Source of the DNA: Neobacillus bataviensis
GTDB lineage: Bacteria; Bacillota; Bacilli; Bacillales_B; DSM-18226
Direction: 5' to 3'
Length of the DNA: 64,000 nt
NCBI RefSeq assembly: GCF_019969725.1
Contig: NZ_JAHXYW010000001.1
Coordinates: 186,001-250,000 of the forward strand
Position numbers and translations under genes: made by a program. Below, in pieces: positions 51,891 through 61,937 of the stretch (position 1 is its first letter; every line of letters starts with the position of its first letter). The notes under the pieces were generated by a model. The model ran no database searches. It saw only the letters and a list, made by a program, of their open reading frames with translations, and was not told where the DNA came from.

Positions 51891-54086
51891 CTATTTACGT
51901 ACTATAGAAACATTCTCTAACATACCACCAGAGCTTGATACGATCTTAAGAGTACTGCCCGCAACAAACGATGGACCTATATCCCTAAACCTGAATGCAC
52001 CTAAAGTATCAACGTCAGCAGTTCCTAATACCTTCTCATTCTTATTTGGATCAACCAGATAAATAGTAACTTTAACACCAGGTCCAAATACATCAGAAGT
52101 GCCATCCAGCCTCCATGTCGAAATCCTCGTGCGGTATTCGGCAGGTTGTGCTGTTAACTTATCCTTGACCGTCGTTATCTGAACTGTTACTGGTGCGGAC
52201 GTTCCCCCTTTTCCAGTTACGGTAAGACTAAACTCTAAAGTCGTAAATTGCTTTGGAAACTTAAACGTTGGTTTAGCAGGATTGGCTAAATCAAGGTTCA
52301 CTTGAGGTCCTTGGGTTTGCTTCCAAGTGTACGTCAGTGCATCAGTCGAAGCACTGCCATCCAAGGTGACATCCGTTCCTTGGGCAACTTGTTGGTTAGG
52401 ACCAACGATTGCCACAGGAAGCGGCGGCATCGCATCCTTTACGGTAACCTTTACTGTGCTCGTCGATTCTTCCCCTTTCGAATTTTTCAGCGTTAATTGG
52501 AAGTCAAGATCCCCCATTCCAGTCTGTGCAGTAAAACTTGTAACTAATTCATTTGGTTTTTCCAATACTACTTTTGGTTCTTGCGGGGATATTTGTTCCC
52601 AAACAATTTGGTCAAATGTCCCGGTAGATTTCGAACCATCAAGGGTTACCGTTTCTCCAGCAACGACCGTTATAGGGTCCCCGGCATTGGCCACAGGCGG
52701 GCTGGAAGCCTCACCAGTGACATCTACTGGAATTGTAACTGAACCCCCTGCTGTAGAATGGATTGTAAGGTCAGATGGTAAATAACTTGAATTTATCGTC
52801 AAACCATTTTCAGTTATAGTGCCTTCAAAGCCATCAACAGTGAGTGTCGGTTTATTCACCTTATCACTTGAATCGGCTTTCACGGTAATGGTAAAGGTTT
52901 GATCATTATAAGTTGCCGTTGCCTCCCCAGTTACTTTGTCAACAGGGACTTTAGTCTTTATAGAATTTGGTTTATCCGATACATTCGTAATGGTTAATTT
53001 CTTTGGTTTATCTCCTGTGAATGGAATTCGGGCAAAATACTTCCCCTTAGATCCCCTCATCCGAATTGACTTATCTTCCGCACCTTCTTGGGTTACATCA
53101 ATCTTGTAAGCCTGATCTTCTTCTGTAAAAGCAAAAACATCTACCGTTCCACCATCAATAGGATTGCCCTCATTATCAAGATTGCGGCTATAGGTTGCTC
53201 TTACAACATCGACACCAGCTGTTGTGGCTTTTTTACCCATTAAACTAAATAGATCGGTTTTGATACAGTTCGCTTCAATTCCATCTGACCCGACACATTT
53301 ATTGTCAGCGGCAGCATCAGCCCCTACTCCTACACCTTCAATCATGAAATAGTTTTTATAGCCGCCCTTAATTTTGTGGTCCACATTCGGATCTCCCACA
53401 TAACCTTCAGGGGCGCCTTCATCCCATTCCAAAAAAGAACCAATTCGACTATTCATCGCTGCACTGAACCCACCCGAAAGACCGATATCTTCTACGAATC
53501 GAATTTCCCCATTTGCTGGGTCCTTATCATCTGCCGCAGTCGCCACTAATTCGTCCACACCATATGGGTGTGTGATTTTATATTTTTGGCCAGTCACTAG
53601 ACCATCAATTCGGAAACGGACCCTGCCGAAGACGATCTGGTCACCATCTACTGGCAGCCCATTTCCGAAAGCTGCTTCCAAGGCAAATGTTCCAACTGCC
53701 CTGCCGTCATTAGGCAGGTTGTCAATCACCGAGCCTGCTAACTGATAAAAGGCTTCTTCGGGAAAATTATTATTTTTTAAAGAAATTGGTGCATCTGGAT
53801 TCGGAATCTCTTCCGGTAATAATGCACAATAAGGATCATTTACATCAAGACAAAGCTGTAGTCTAGTATCATCGTCTTTATACCAGACAGGAAAACCATT
53901 ATCTTGATCGATTGGCCCAACTTTGGTCAATTTAAAAGTAGGTTTCTCAATTGTATCAGCTTCTGCCCAGAAGATTCCTCCACTAAGCAGGACTAGAGCA
54001 GACAATATCATAATAAATAGTCGTTTTAAGGGATTTCGTTTCCGCTTAATTTTTTTACTGGAATGAATATTTTTTCTAGGTTCCAA
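51891..54086 (-). CDS. Secreted PKD-repeat surface protein
   Basis: A 731-residue exported protein with a basic N-terminus and a membrane segment or signal (about 20-44). Its first 440 residues hold an unrecognised domain with four Cys (QLCLDVNDPYCALLPEE and NKCVGSDGIEANCIK). Two PKD-like domains follow (about 464-551, PPVANAGDPITVVAGETVTLDGSKSTG; about 553-640, GPNQQVAQGTDVTLDGSASTDALTYTW), then a C-terminal beta domain (about 641-731). PKD domains normally mediate protein or polysaccharide contact outside the cell. Start is TTG 54086 behind AAAGGTGG. It is the gene after the giant copper oxidase, 62 bases away, so the two are likely cotranscribed. Confidence 0.75.
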   Translation of the reverse strand: MEPRKNIHSSKKIKRKRNPLKRLFIMILSALVLLSGGIFWAEADTIEKPTFKLTKVGPIDQDNGFPVWYKDDDTRLQLCLDVNDPYCALLPEEIPNPDAPISLKNNNFPEEAFYQLAGSVIDNLPNDGRAVGTFALEAAFGNGLPVDGDQIVFGRVRFRIDGLVTGQKYKITHPYGVDELVATAADDKDPANGEIRFVEDIGLSGGFSAAMNSRIGSFLEWDEGAPEGYVGDPNVDHKIKGGYKNYFMIEGVGVGADAAADNKCVGSDGIEANCIKTDLFSLMGKKATTAGVDVVRATYSRNLDNEGNPIDGGTVDVFAFTEEDQAYKIDVTQEGAEDKSIRMRGSKGKYFARIPFTGDKPKKLTITNVSDKPNSIKTKVPVDKVTGEATATYNDQTFTITVKADSSDKVNKPTLTVDGFEGTITENGLTINSSYLPSDLTIHSTAGGSVTIPVDVTGEASSPPVANAGDPITVVAGETVTLDGSKSTGTFDQIVWEQISPQEPKVVLEKPNELVTSFTAQTGMGDLDFQLTLKNSKGEESTSTVKVTVKDAMPPLPVAIVGPNQQVAQGTDVTLDGSASTDALTYTWKQTQGPQVNLDLANPAKPTFKFPKQFTTLEFSLTVTGKGGTSAPVTVQITTVKDKLTAQPAEYRTRISTWRLDGTSDVFGPGVKVTIYLVDPNKNEKVLGTADVDTLGAFRFRDIGPSFVAGSTLKIVSSSGGMLENVSIVRK

Positions 54087-54148
54087 CCCTAACCGCCCAC
54101 CTTTACAATGGAAATATTGTTAAGAAAAATTACTTCAACATGGGGAAA

Positions 54149-57100
54149 TCAAATAATCTTATCTCTTACTTCAACTGATTTACTGAAACCTGGATATTCT
54201 TTTCCAATCTTATTAATCTCGATTCTTGCATTTTGAAACAGAGGATCTAGGAAACTCAAATCCTCATTTTTTATCTCCAGATATTCGTTAGGCTGCATGA
54301 TCTTATAGCTAAATATGTGACCAGTTTTATTGAGCTCTTCCTTTTTACTCCATATGGTTTTTACTCTGGATAGACTGATCATTATTTCCTTGCTATATGG
54401 CGATTCATTTCCATAACGGTCAACCGCGGTAACGGCATAATAATAATTTTTCGGCGACAGCGGATCTGTTTCAGCAAATGAATTCGTATTAATACTCTCT
54501 CTATTAACCTTCTTAAAATCCTTTTCAAGAATCGCTTTCCGATAGATGTTGTAACCAATAATATCTTTGCTTATCGAGATATCCCAAACAATAGTTTTCG
54601 ATTGTTTCCCTTCTCTTACATTTAGAGGTGGGCTAGGCTGTCGGTCAGGAAGCGAGAGCAATTGGCTTTTCGGCTTGTCATGAATGCGGAGAATTCCCCA
54701 TAAGCCGCCTTCTAAATATCGTCTCAGTTTCATCTCGCGATAGAGATAATCACCTGCCGGATTTAGGTAACCTTCTTTTTGAATCGGGATAATATCCAGT
54801 GATTCTCCGGTTGTCAGCGAACCTTGACTCGATACAAGCTTGGAATTAGGATCGGTCCACTGATAATGCCATCGATTGCTATGGAGCGTAAAGACGCTTC
54901 CTCTTGAACGGTCAGCTGTCTGCATTACTCTTAATCGAATTGGGTCCCCTACATAGCCTTCTGGAATCGGAGTTGAAGGGTCACCATGAATAACCGAGCT
55001 GAACACGAGTGATTTATCTAGGTTGGCAGCCAGACGATGTTTAAACGGCTCAGAGCTATAATTGATCCCCTTTTCACCACGGTCTTCCATATCTGCATGT
55101 TCTCCCGTTTTTGGATCTACTTCACCCGGTGTTGGCGCACTGCCATCTTTTCCGATTGTAAAAAGTCCATCTGAAAACATAAGCGCCTGTTCCCTGAAAT
55201 CGGGTTTATCAGGGAGGAGGATATCAGCACGAGCGCCGGATAATAAGGTTTTCCCGGTCATCGGATCTCTGTACTGAGAACCCTTCGGTTCTATGATGAG
55301 CGACCCATAGGCGCCGTGCAATCGATGGCTGCGAATGTCTCCATAATCATAAAGGATCGTGCCCCCGTATTCTTTGTCTGCAAACCAATTATAGGTAATC
55401 GATTCTCCAGGACCGATGGTTTGATCATAGTTATAGCCTATGGTTGCACCATCCGACCCCTGGACATCGTATTGGACCATTTGCGGGTGAAGGGAAACAC
55501 GGTTTGAATTTTTCCAATATACCTGCCCTGCCATTAGCAAGTCTGGGTCATTCCTATTTACTGGAGGTTTAAAAGGCAAATTATTTTTCAACGTCACTTG
55601 AATGCATTCACCTTCATTAGCCCGGATGACAAGGGGCTCGCCACTTTTTTGGCCTTTTAGAATGGCGGAAACATCTTGAGTTAACGCAAACATGATTCCA
55701 AATGGATCATGGTCCCCCGCTTTGTTATACTGAATATCCTTCATAAAAGCAGTCACATCAAATTTTTTCACCGGCGCCGAAGGCGGGCATGGATTGCCGG
55801 TACTCTTCGGTTTTATCGGATTACGATTGGTTTTTTTCATTTGTTTCACTTTTTCTGGTTCTGTTTTCGTTTTCAATACTAGACGGTCCGGCAGGCTCTT
55901 CAAGCCGGCATTTTGCTCACCCCAAACTCTCACAAAACCCCATAATCCGCTCCATAAATCCTCGATTGGCTGCGATGACCATAAATAATCCCGTTGTTTG
56001 ACTCCGACTGGATTCGGCTGAATATCCATGGAGAACTGTTCTGACATTCCAATCGATTGGGTAGATGTTATCTCTGAGTCCTTGTTTCCCGATTCTTTTT
56101 TCCAATTCAATCCGTGAACATTAAAGTTATGCTGCGTTTCATGGGCGCCTTGAATTAACCGGATTTTAATCGGATCGCCAGGGTAGGCTTCAATAATAGG
56201 TGTTTGCGGGTCACCATGAACCCAAGAACTGAATACATAAGCTGGATCCGCATTATTTCTCCTAAAGAATGGCTCGTTCGAGTAATTGACCGCGGCATAC
56301 CCATGGGCTTTATATACTTCCGAAGGATCTGCCTCTAATGGAAGTAATTTTCCGTTTTTATCCCACATCCGGGCAAAATCGTGATATAAGAGGACCTGCT
56401 CACGAAAATCCTCTTTATTAGGCGGGACAATCATGGCTTCCGTTCCTGATTGAATTTCCAGTCCTGTCTTGGGATTGAGCCATTTTGAGCCTTTTGGTTC
56501 TACTATTAATGCCCCGAACGTCCCATGAAAGCCTTTTTCGCCAGCCGACATATGGTCATGGAAGAAAATATTCCCCTCTTCATCGGCGTACCAGCGATAA
56601 CGAATTTTTTCACCTGGTAGAACACCTTGATTATAGTTCCAGCCGACCGCTGTTCCATCTGACCCAAGCGGATCAAAGCCAACAAAATGGATATGGATTG
56701 AAAGCCTGTTAGGCTCTTTTGCCTTATACAAATGGTTTTCCAATGTCACTTCGACGCAGTCCCCTTCATTGGCGCGAATAACCAGTGGGCGAGGCCTCAA
56801 GGTTCCGTTTAAGATCTTGGCCTCATCTTCTGCGAGGACATACATCCTGCCTTCCTTGTCATGATCTCCCGCGTTATTGTAGACAATGTCCGTTTCAATC
56901 CCTACAATGTTATATTTTCGAACGGGAGCATTCTTTGGACAGCGGTCAAAATTGGGCGCCCCTGGAACCAAAGCCCCTAATGCTGCTTTTTCACCCTCTG
57001 TTGGCGGACGCAACTCAGGATCCGGAGGCTTTGGAGCTTGTTTCCCTAATTCTCCCGGAATGTATTTCGGAAATCCTGGGTTCGCTTCGGTTGGACTTTC

Positions 57101-58582
57101 TGGAGCCTTTCTATCCTTAAGCGGCAATAAATCAGGTTGTAATTTATCAAAAACCCTTAACAGTCCCCACATTCCTTGTAAATAATGAGGAAACAAATGA
57201 CAATGCCATAAATAATCACCTGGTGCCCCTTTACCATCCTGAATATAGCCGGCATTATTGGTCAAATCGAGCGTTTCGGCACTCCCGATATTCAGGGTTT
57301 CTGAGTCCACCGTATTTGTCTTTTTCGTTTCACTTTTCCAGCGGTGCCCATGGAGATGGAACACATGGTTTTCATCTTGATTGGCACCAATTATTCTAAA
57401 TTTAATCGGATCACCAATGTAGGCAGGGGTAATTGGGGTTGCAGGATCCCCATATACCCATGAAGAATAGAACATCGTCGCATCTTTTCCATCTTCGGTT
57501 AAAGCGTTTTGCATTCGTTCATCTAATGGCTCAGCTCGGTAATTAACCGCATAAAGTTCTTTTTCAATACCATTCACTTCCTGTCCATCTCCATCTGGCG
57601 GCTCTGGAATAGGGTTTTCTTCCTCTTGCGGTTTAGGTGGAGGCGGTGCGGTGCTGCCGGCGATTGCGTCAACACCATCATGGAAAAATAAAGCATATTC
57701 TCGAAAATCCGGTTGATTAGGGAGTTCAATATTAGCGTATAGTCCGCTCTTTATCTCTTCCCCGGTTTGCAGGTCCGTCCATTTGGCTCCTTCTGGTTCA
57801 ACAATTAATGCACCGAATAAGCCATCTCCCATAGTTCCTTTACCATGGGCAGGGTCCGTAAAATAAGTAAAGTCTGCACCATTGGAAAAAAGGAACGTAC
57901 CTTCTTCATCGGCATTCCAGTGGTAGTGAATTTCTGTGTTTGGCGCGGCGGTGGAATCGGGATTATATCCTGCGGCCGTACCATCCGATCCCTTAACGTC
58001 ATAGCCCACTCCTTGAATATGAATCGAGGCCTTCTCTTTTAACTTATTGGTAAAAGCAACCTCAATACAATCACCCTTATTCGCCCGAATGGTAAGCGGC
58101 TGCACTTCTTTGACCGGTTTGCCTGGATTCCTGGCAATCGAGTTTTGTATTTCATCAGCCTCTTCTTTTAAGGCATAAATCTTGGCATCTGGATCATGGT
58201 CACCAAATTTGTTGTAAACCATATCTATATTAAGAGCAACTATTTCGAAATAACGAACACGTGAGGCTGGCTCGCATTTATTTTGTAAATTATTTGTCAG
58301 TTCAGTTAAGGTTGGGGTTCCCCCCTGAGTAGCTTTTGTTCGTAAAATGGTATAGTTTTGTTTGTTCGATTGCGATGGATCATGGTGGTTGGATGAAGAG
58401 ACCTCGGCACTTGAAAGACTTTGATTGGTGGCCGCCACCATCTCTGGTGCCTTGCCAGACTTCTCAAGGGCAAGCTTTTGCGGCGGCTGAGATGATTTCA
58501 TGATGATACCTACAGATATTGCAGAAATGGTCATTAAAATAATTAAGCTAAAAACAAGTATAAACAGTGACTTTTTATTCAA
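54149..58582 (-). CDS. Giant six-cupredoxin multicopper oxidase, permuted ligand order
   Basis: A 1477-residue exported protein. After a signal/anchor (about 6-28) come three similar modules of about 400 residues, starting at C103, C548 and C932 with (V/Y)NK/N(F/A)GDHD, each built of two cupredoxin-like domains. Copper ligands occur once: module 1 second half has HVFHLHG (406-412) and HCHLFPH...M (460-471: T3 H460/H462, T1 C461, H466, M471); module 2 first half has HIH (630-632) and HDH (675-677). All other equivalent sites are degenerate (for example HIQ at 188, SSQ at 869-871, HPQ at 1032). A fibronectin-type-III domain follows (about 1316-1405). Size and repeat number recall ceruloplasmin and MnxG. 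copD lies 143 bases upstream. Substrate unknown. Confidence 0.82.
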   Translation of the reverse strand: MNKKSLFILVFSLIILMTISAISVGIIMKSSQPPQKLALEKSGKAPEMVAATNQSLSSAEVSSSNHHDPSQSNKQNYTILRTKATQGGTPTLTELTNNLQNKCEPASRVRYFEIVALNIDMVYNKFGDHDPDAKIYALKEEADEIQNSIARNPGKPVKEVQPLTIRANKGDCIEVAFTNKLKEKASIHIQGVGYDVKGSDGTAAGYNPDSTAAPNTEIHYHWNADEEGTFLFSNGADFTYFTDPAHGKGTMGDGLFGALIVEPEGAKWTDLQTGEEIKSGLYANIELPNQPDFREYALFFHDGVDAIAGSTAPPPPKPQEEENPIPEPPDGDGQEVNGIEKELYAVNYRAEPLDERMQNALTEDGKDATMFYSSWVYGDPATPITPAYIGDPIKFRIIGANQDENHVFHLHGHRWKSETKKTNTVDSETLNIGSAETLDLTNNAGYIQDGKGAPGDYLWHCHLFPHYLQGMWGLLRVFDKLQPDLLPLKDRKAPESPTEANPGFPKYIPGELGKQAPKPPDPELRPPTEGEKAALGALVPGAPNFDRCPKNAPVRKYNIVGIETDIVYNNAGDHDKEGRMYVLAEDEAKILNGTLRPRPLVIRANEGDCVEVTLENHLYKAKEPNRLSIHIHFVGFDPLGSDGTAVGWNYNQGVLPGEKIRYRWYADEEGNIFFHDHMSAGEKGFHGTFGALIVEPKGSKWLNPKTGLEIQSGTEAMIVPPNKEDFREQVLLYHDFARMWDKNGKLLPLEADPSEVYKAHGYAAVNYSNEPFFRRNNADPAYVFSSWVHGDPQTPIIEAYPGDPIKIRLIQGAHETQHNFNVHGLNWKKESGNKDSEITSTQSIGMSEQFSMDIQPNPVGVKQRDYLWSSQPIEDLWSGLWGFVRVWGEQNAGLKSLPDRLVLKTKTEPEKVKQMKKTNRNPIKPKSTGNPCPPSAPVKKFDVTAFMKDIQYNKAGDHDPFGIMFALTQDVSAILKGQKSGEPLVIRANEGECIQVTLKNNLPFKPPVNRNDPDLLMAGQVYWKNSNRVSLHPQMVQYDVQGSDGATIGYNYDQTIGPGESITYNWFADKEYGGTILYDYGDIRSHRLHGAYGSLIIEPKGSQYRDPMTGKTLLSGARADILLPDKPDFREQALMFSDGLFTIGKDGSAPTPGEVDPKTGEHADMEDRGEKGINYSSEPFKHRLAANLDKSLVFSSVIHGDPSTPIPEGYVGDPIRLRVMQTADRSRGSVFTLHSNRWHYQWTDPNSKLVSSQGSLTTGESLDIIPIQKEGYLNPAGDYLYREMKLRRYLEGGLWGILRIHDKPKSQLLSLPDRQPSPPLNVREGKQSKTIVWDISISKDIIGYNIYRKAILEKDFKKVNRESINTNSFAETDPLSPKNYYYAVTAVDRYGNESPYSKEIMISLSRVKTIWSKKEELNKTGHIFSYKIMQPNEYLEIKNEDLSFLDPLFQNARIEINKIGKEYPGFSKSVEVRDKII

Positions 58583-58725
58583 AATTTGACCACTTCACCT
58601 TCTATTAATATGATAAAAGTTTCCCAATAAGCAGTTTAAAATTAATAGCATAAATAACTGATTAAAACACTACAAAAATTTATATGTTTAGGACTTATCT
58701 AATATTACTTTTATCATCCTTTCGC

Positions 58726-59808
58726 CTATATTGTTATTGTTACAGAGTACATTAGTCCTAAATATATTGTGAGTATAAAACTAATAGCAAAAACAATAGC
58801 AAAGGCGACACTCGTTTTTTTAAAGCTTAAAAGGATAAGGGATAAAAATAGCAATGAGATCAGCATCAATATTGCTGATGGAACGGTTGGTGCAAGTTCT
58901 ACTTTGCTGAAGGGAATTATATTTTTTGCCAGAAGCCAATCCATCCAGGTTGGTTTCGCCGCTGTAGAAAAACCACTGGACACTTCATACGGAGGGGATA
59001 AAGTTCCTAATACCCCGGTGCAAAAAAACACAATCATTAAAATAATACTTTCAGCTCTTAACCATGTTCGAGGATTGAAGTTTGACAGTTTCGTAGATTT
59101 TTTGGATAGAAAGCCGTTTATGAAGGCAAAAGCCAAGACAGGAATAATGCTGATGTGTTTCAAAAGTAACATTCTTCCGTATGGTACCTGCCAACTGTTT
59201 AAATATTGCCCGCTTTTCATTACAAAAAACATGAGGAAAAATCCACTAATGACAATGATGATGAAACATCCCATGGCAAGTGGTGTGAACCAGCGTAAAA
59301 AGTTGGGCCATTTATCACGATCCCGAGAAAACCAGCCAACATTTAGTAATAACCCCACCCATATCGTCATCGCGAGAAAATGGATTGTATGGGCTAATAT
59401 TCCTGGCCAGAAAGCTAGGGATGCTGCATGACCAGCATTACCAATTGCAAAAATCATTAATAGCAGCCACTGCGCCCGAAAAAATTTAGAACCATTTACA
59501 TAAATGGTTACCCATAAAAACAGCGAAAAAAGACATAAAAAGATCCACGCCCGGCCAATTTGAAAGCCGGTAATGACAGAAACTGTGGCAGATAGTAAGC
59601 CAAAACTGTTTTTATAATAAAGGACAGCTTGTAAAATTGGGGCAAACGTACAAACGATAATTCCAAGCGTGCAAAGCAGCAAAACAGGTTTAGAAATAAA
59701 AGTGGAAGGTATTTTGTTTTCCGGAACAAACAGCAGTACAACATGCCCTGCCAATAAAGAAAATAATATATACTGGCCAAATTCAGTAAAGGGAATTAGG
59801 TAGCTCAT
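58726..59808 (-). CDS. copD: Copper resistance/uptake membrane protein CopD
   Basis: A 360-residue membrane protein with about nine helices, the CopD fold: GNAGHAAS and HTIHFLAMTIWVGLL carry the conserved His residues, and PLAMGCFIIIVISGFFLMFF and YGRMLLLKHISIIPVLAFAFING follow. CopD moves copper across the membrane with CopC outside. It starts 6 bases after copC. B. subtilis has a CopC-CopD fusion (YcnJ); here they are separate. Role may be to supply copper for the oxidases beside it. Confidence 0.85.
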   Translation of the reverse strand: MSYLIPFTEFGQYILFSLLAGHVVLLFVPENKIPSTFISKPVLLLCTLGIIVCTFAPILQAVLYYKNSFGLLSATVSVITGFQIGRAWIFLCLFSLFLWVTIYVNGSKFFRAQWLLLMIFAIGNAGHAASLAFWPGILAHTIHFLAMTIWVGLLLNVGWFSRDRDKWPNFLRWFTPLAMGCFIIIVISGFFLMFFVMKSGQYLNSWQVPYGRMLLLKHISIIPVLAFAFINGFLSKKSTKLSNFNPRTWLRAESIILMIVFFCTGVLGTLSPPYEVSSGFSTAAKPTWMDWLLAKNIIPFSKVELAPTVPSAILMLISLLFLSLILLSFKKTSVAFAIVFAISFILTIYLGLMYSVTITI

Positions 59809-59814
59809 TTAGGC

Positions 59815-60384
59815 TCACTTCTTTCTAAATGACAAAATTACTGCCAAACCTAGGATGACTAAAAAGCCGATAATTAACATAACAATCATCCAATTTGAAT
59901 TCTTTTCCTGTGGCTCTAAACTGCTTTTTTCTAATTTTTCCTCATTGTTAGTAACGGCAGGCATGATTGGGTTGTCCTCATCAAGGGTGATCTCCTCTTG
60001 ATTAGCAGTCAGTGCATTCTTGCTCTGATTGACTTGCTCCCTTTGAACCTGAAAATTTATTTCACCTGTGATTGGATGTCCATCATTTCCTGCAATATTC
60101 CATTGAATACGATATGACCCATTTTCCAACGGTTCTGGTAATATCCCTTTCATTGTTGCCCCTTGGATTTGAACCTGATTAAAAGGAATTTCCGTACTAT
60201 CCCTTAGGAGTTTCATAGTACTAAGATTTTCAATTTTTTCCGCAAAGCTTAGCGTAATCTCTTTAAGCTCGTCAGAAATAATAACTCCTTCGGCCGGGGT
60301 GGAAGCTGTTAGCTGCGTATGCGCACTCGCAATACATGGGATCAACAAAAAGGCAGTGAATAATAATAAGATTAACTTGCCCAA
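59815..60384 (-). CDS. copC: Copper-binding protein CopC with C-terminal anchor
   Basis: A 189-residue exported CopC. The signal peptide ends ASA before His22, which becomes the N-terminal copper ligand; GNDGHPITGEINF supplies Asp101 and His103, the rest of the Cu(II) site. A charged linker (about 115-162) leads to a C-terminal membrane helix (about 165-185) and RKK anchor. It should hold Cu(II) at the outer membrane face and pass it to CopD. Confidence 0.88.
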   Translation of the reverse strand: MGKLILLLFTAFLLIPCIASAHTQLTASTPAEGVIISDELKEITLSFAEKIENLSTMKLLRDSTEIPFNQVQIQGATMKGILPEPLENGSYRIQWNIAGNDGHPITGEINFQVQREQVNQSKNALTANQEEITLDEDNPIMPAVTNNEEKLEKSSLEPQEKNSNWMIVMLIIGFLVILGLAVILSFRKK

Positions 60385-60527
60385 AAATGTACCCCCTTCT
60401 TTTTTCCTAGTAATTTAGAAATATTATCTATTTTAATTCTCACAATCTTTTACAAATCCTCTTTAAATTAGAAAATTCTGATAAAAAGATTTATTCAAGA
60501 TAGGAAATAACTAGTACAAATGTCCTT

Positions 60528-60556
60528 TAAAAAAGCCCCCCTTTCGCCTGGGAGGC
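60528..60556 (-). terminator. Terminator of the two-gene oxidase operon
   Basis: On the minus strand AGCCTCCC pairs with GGGGGGCT (one wobble), followed by TTTTTTAAAGG. Confidence 0.65.
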
Positions 60557-60569
60557 TGTCTGTCAATTT

Positions 60570-61883
60570 TTACTTAATTGTAATCGGAATCCTGCCATTT
60601 AAAAGAAAAGCATCGCTTAAATGATGTCTATATTCTACTTGAGCAAAGGTGTTCATTGGTTTTTCTGTCCTGAATAACACATCACACCTTTGTGCCGTAC
60701 TCATCTCAAACGGAGTACCTGCCTTAAGCGTGTAAGGATGATTATATTTACCATACGGAGGAACACCGAAGGAACGTCCATCACAGGCAATCACGACGAC
60801 ATCCACCGGGAACGTGATATTGATTTTCACATATGCGGCACATAGCATCCGAACTAGGACTGTCTGGTTGATCTTTGCATTGATGGAAACCTGCATTCCC
60901 TCAACTCCGCTATTATAGGCGGCCGGTACGGTCACACCAGAGCGCATAGTCGCAGTCCCCCCAACACGGCCAGGGAAATATTCACCGGTAACTACAAAAT
61001 AATCTGGATTGTAATCATTAAAGGCAAAGAAATTGTACTTTCCAGAGTCATTAAAGTGAAATTCATCATTGATACCAGGCTCATCCCCATGCTCAGGGAA
61101 GGTCTGGTGTGCATCCTGTGCCTGTTCACGCCAGATGGAATCAATGTCGTCAATGACCCATAAGGCCTCGACATCATATGGAACCGTCATCGCATGTGGA
61201 TCACCGCTTTCAAGACTGCCGCCAATAAATCCAGGGAATTTCGGGAAATTTGTAAGATTCGCGGCTGTCCGGCGTGGGTAACCACCTACATTTTTCCCAT
61301 CTGTAGGATCATACGCATCTGGCGGCTCAATAATAAGAAAACCATATAAGCCATATTCAAAATGCTGAAGGGTGTTCCTATGGCAATGGTAAAAGTAACT
61401 GCCAATATGATTCGGCTGCCATTGATAGGCGTAGTCCCCTATCTCCATAGAGCAGTGCCCCACCCCATCATTCATTGCAGTTGGTTCAATGCCATGCCAA
61501 TGAACCGTATGCGGCGGCTGCCCATGTCCTTTAACCTGGCTATGAAAAACAACACCACGGGGAACACGGATTGTTGGGCCTGGAAAGATCCCCTCTGCTG
61601 CTTCCGGTACATCGGGATTGGCAATAAGAAAGAATTCCAGTTTCTTTCCATCCCACGTTTTTAAATCCGTGCCATGCATCAAATCAACCCTTTGCGTATT
61701 CGGAATCAGCATGGAGGCACCCGGAATATTTGCAGCAACAAAGGCAGGTACAGGATTTGTCGGCGCTAAAAGCTCCGGCGTGGGCGGACTGGCTTTTGGT
61801 GGATTGAATGATTTTACCCAGCTGGCCTCATGGCCTTTTACTGACCTGCGTGGGATTTGATAACCTGGTTTAGATGATGACAT
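60570..61883 (-). CDS. Multicopper oxidase-like protein, half with type-1 site
   Basis: A 437-residue protein with two cupredoxin-like domains. The first holds HTVHWHG (H125, H128, H130) and YHCHRNTLQHFEYGLYG (H166, C167, H168, H174; axial residue probably Leu), i.e. a type-1 site and two HxH pairs. The second domain (about 230-437, INITFPVDVVVIACDGRSF) has no HxH motif. A trinuclear centre needs four HxH pairs, so two are missing. No signal peptide is seen. ATG at 61883 follows AAAGGAG. It is 54 bases after the Tat-signal oxidase gene, which holds the other two pairs. Confidence 0.8.
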   Translation of the reverse strand: MSSSKPGYQIPRRSVKGHEASWVKSFNPPKASPPTPELLAPTNPVPAFVAANIPGASMLIPNTQRVDLMHGTDLKTWDGKKLEFFLIANPDVPEAAEGIFPGPTIRVPRGVVFHSQVKGHGQPPHTVHWHGIEPTAMNDGVGHCSMEIGDYAYQWQPNHIGSYFYHCHRNTLQHFEYGLYGFLIIEPPDAYDPTDGKNVGGYPRRTAANLTNFPKFPGFIGGSLESGDPHAMTVPYDVEALWVIDDIDSIWREQAQDAHQTFPEHGDEPGINDEFHFNDSGKYNFFAFNDYNPDYFVVTGEYFPGRVGGTATMRSGVTVPAAYNSGVEGMQVSINAKINQTVLVRMLCAAYVKINITFPVDVVVIACDGRSFGVPPYGKYNHPYTLKAGTPFEMSTAQRCDVLFRTEKPMNTFAQVEYRHHLSDAFLLNGRIPITIK

Positions 61884-61937
61884 AGCATTTCTCCTTTGGC
61901 CATTCAAAAATATTTTTCTAGAGTATGATTCTTTTTC

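Noticed and set aside
51868..52785. Plus-strand frames opposite the PKD protein gene
   Set aside because: No start signals; shadow frames of a real long gene.
54149..58582. Three separate oxidase modules each with own copper centre
   Set aside because: Only modules 1 (second half) and 2 (first half) keep the His/Cys ligands; the other half-modules have replaced them, so three active centres are not supported.
58769..59431. 220-codon plus-strand frame opposite copD
   Set aside because: No ribosome site and no recognisable domain; its basic and hydrophobic composition mirrors the antisense of a membrane protein gene.
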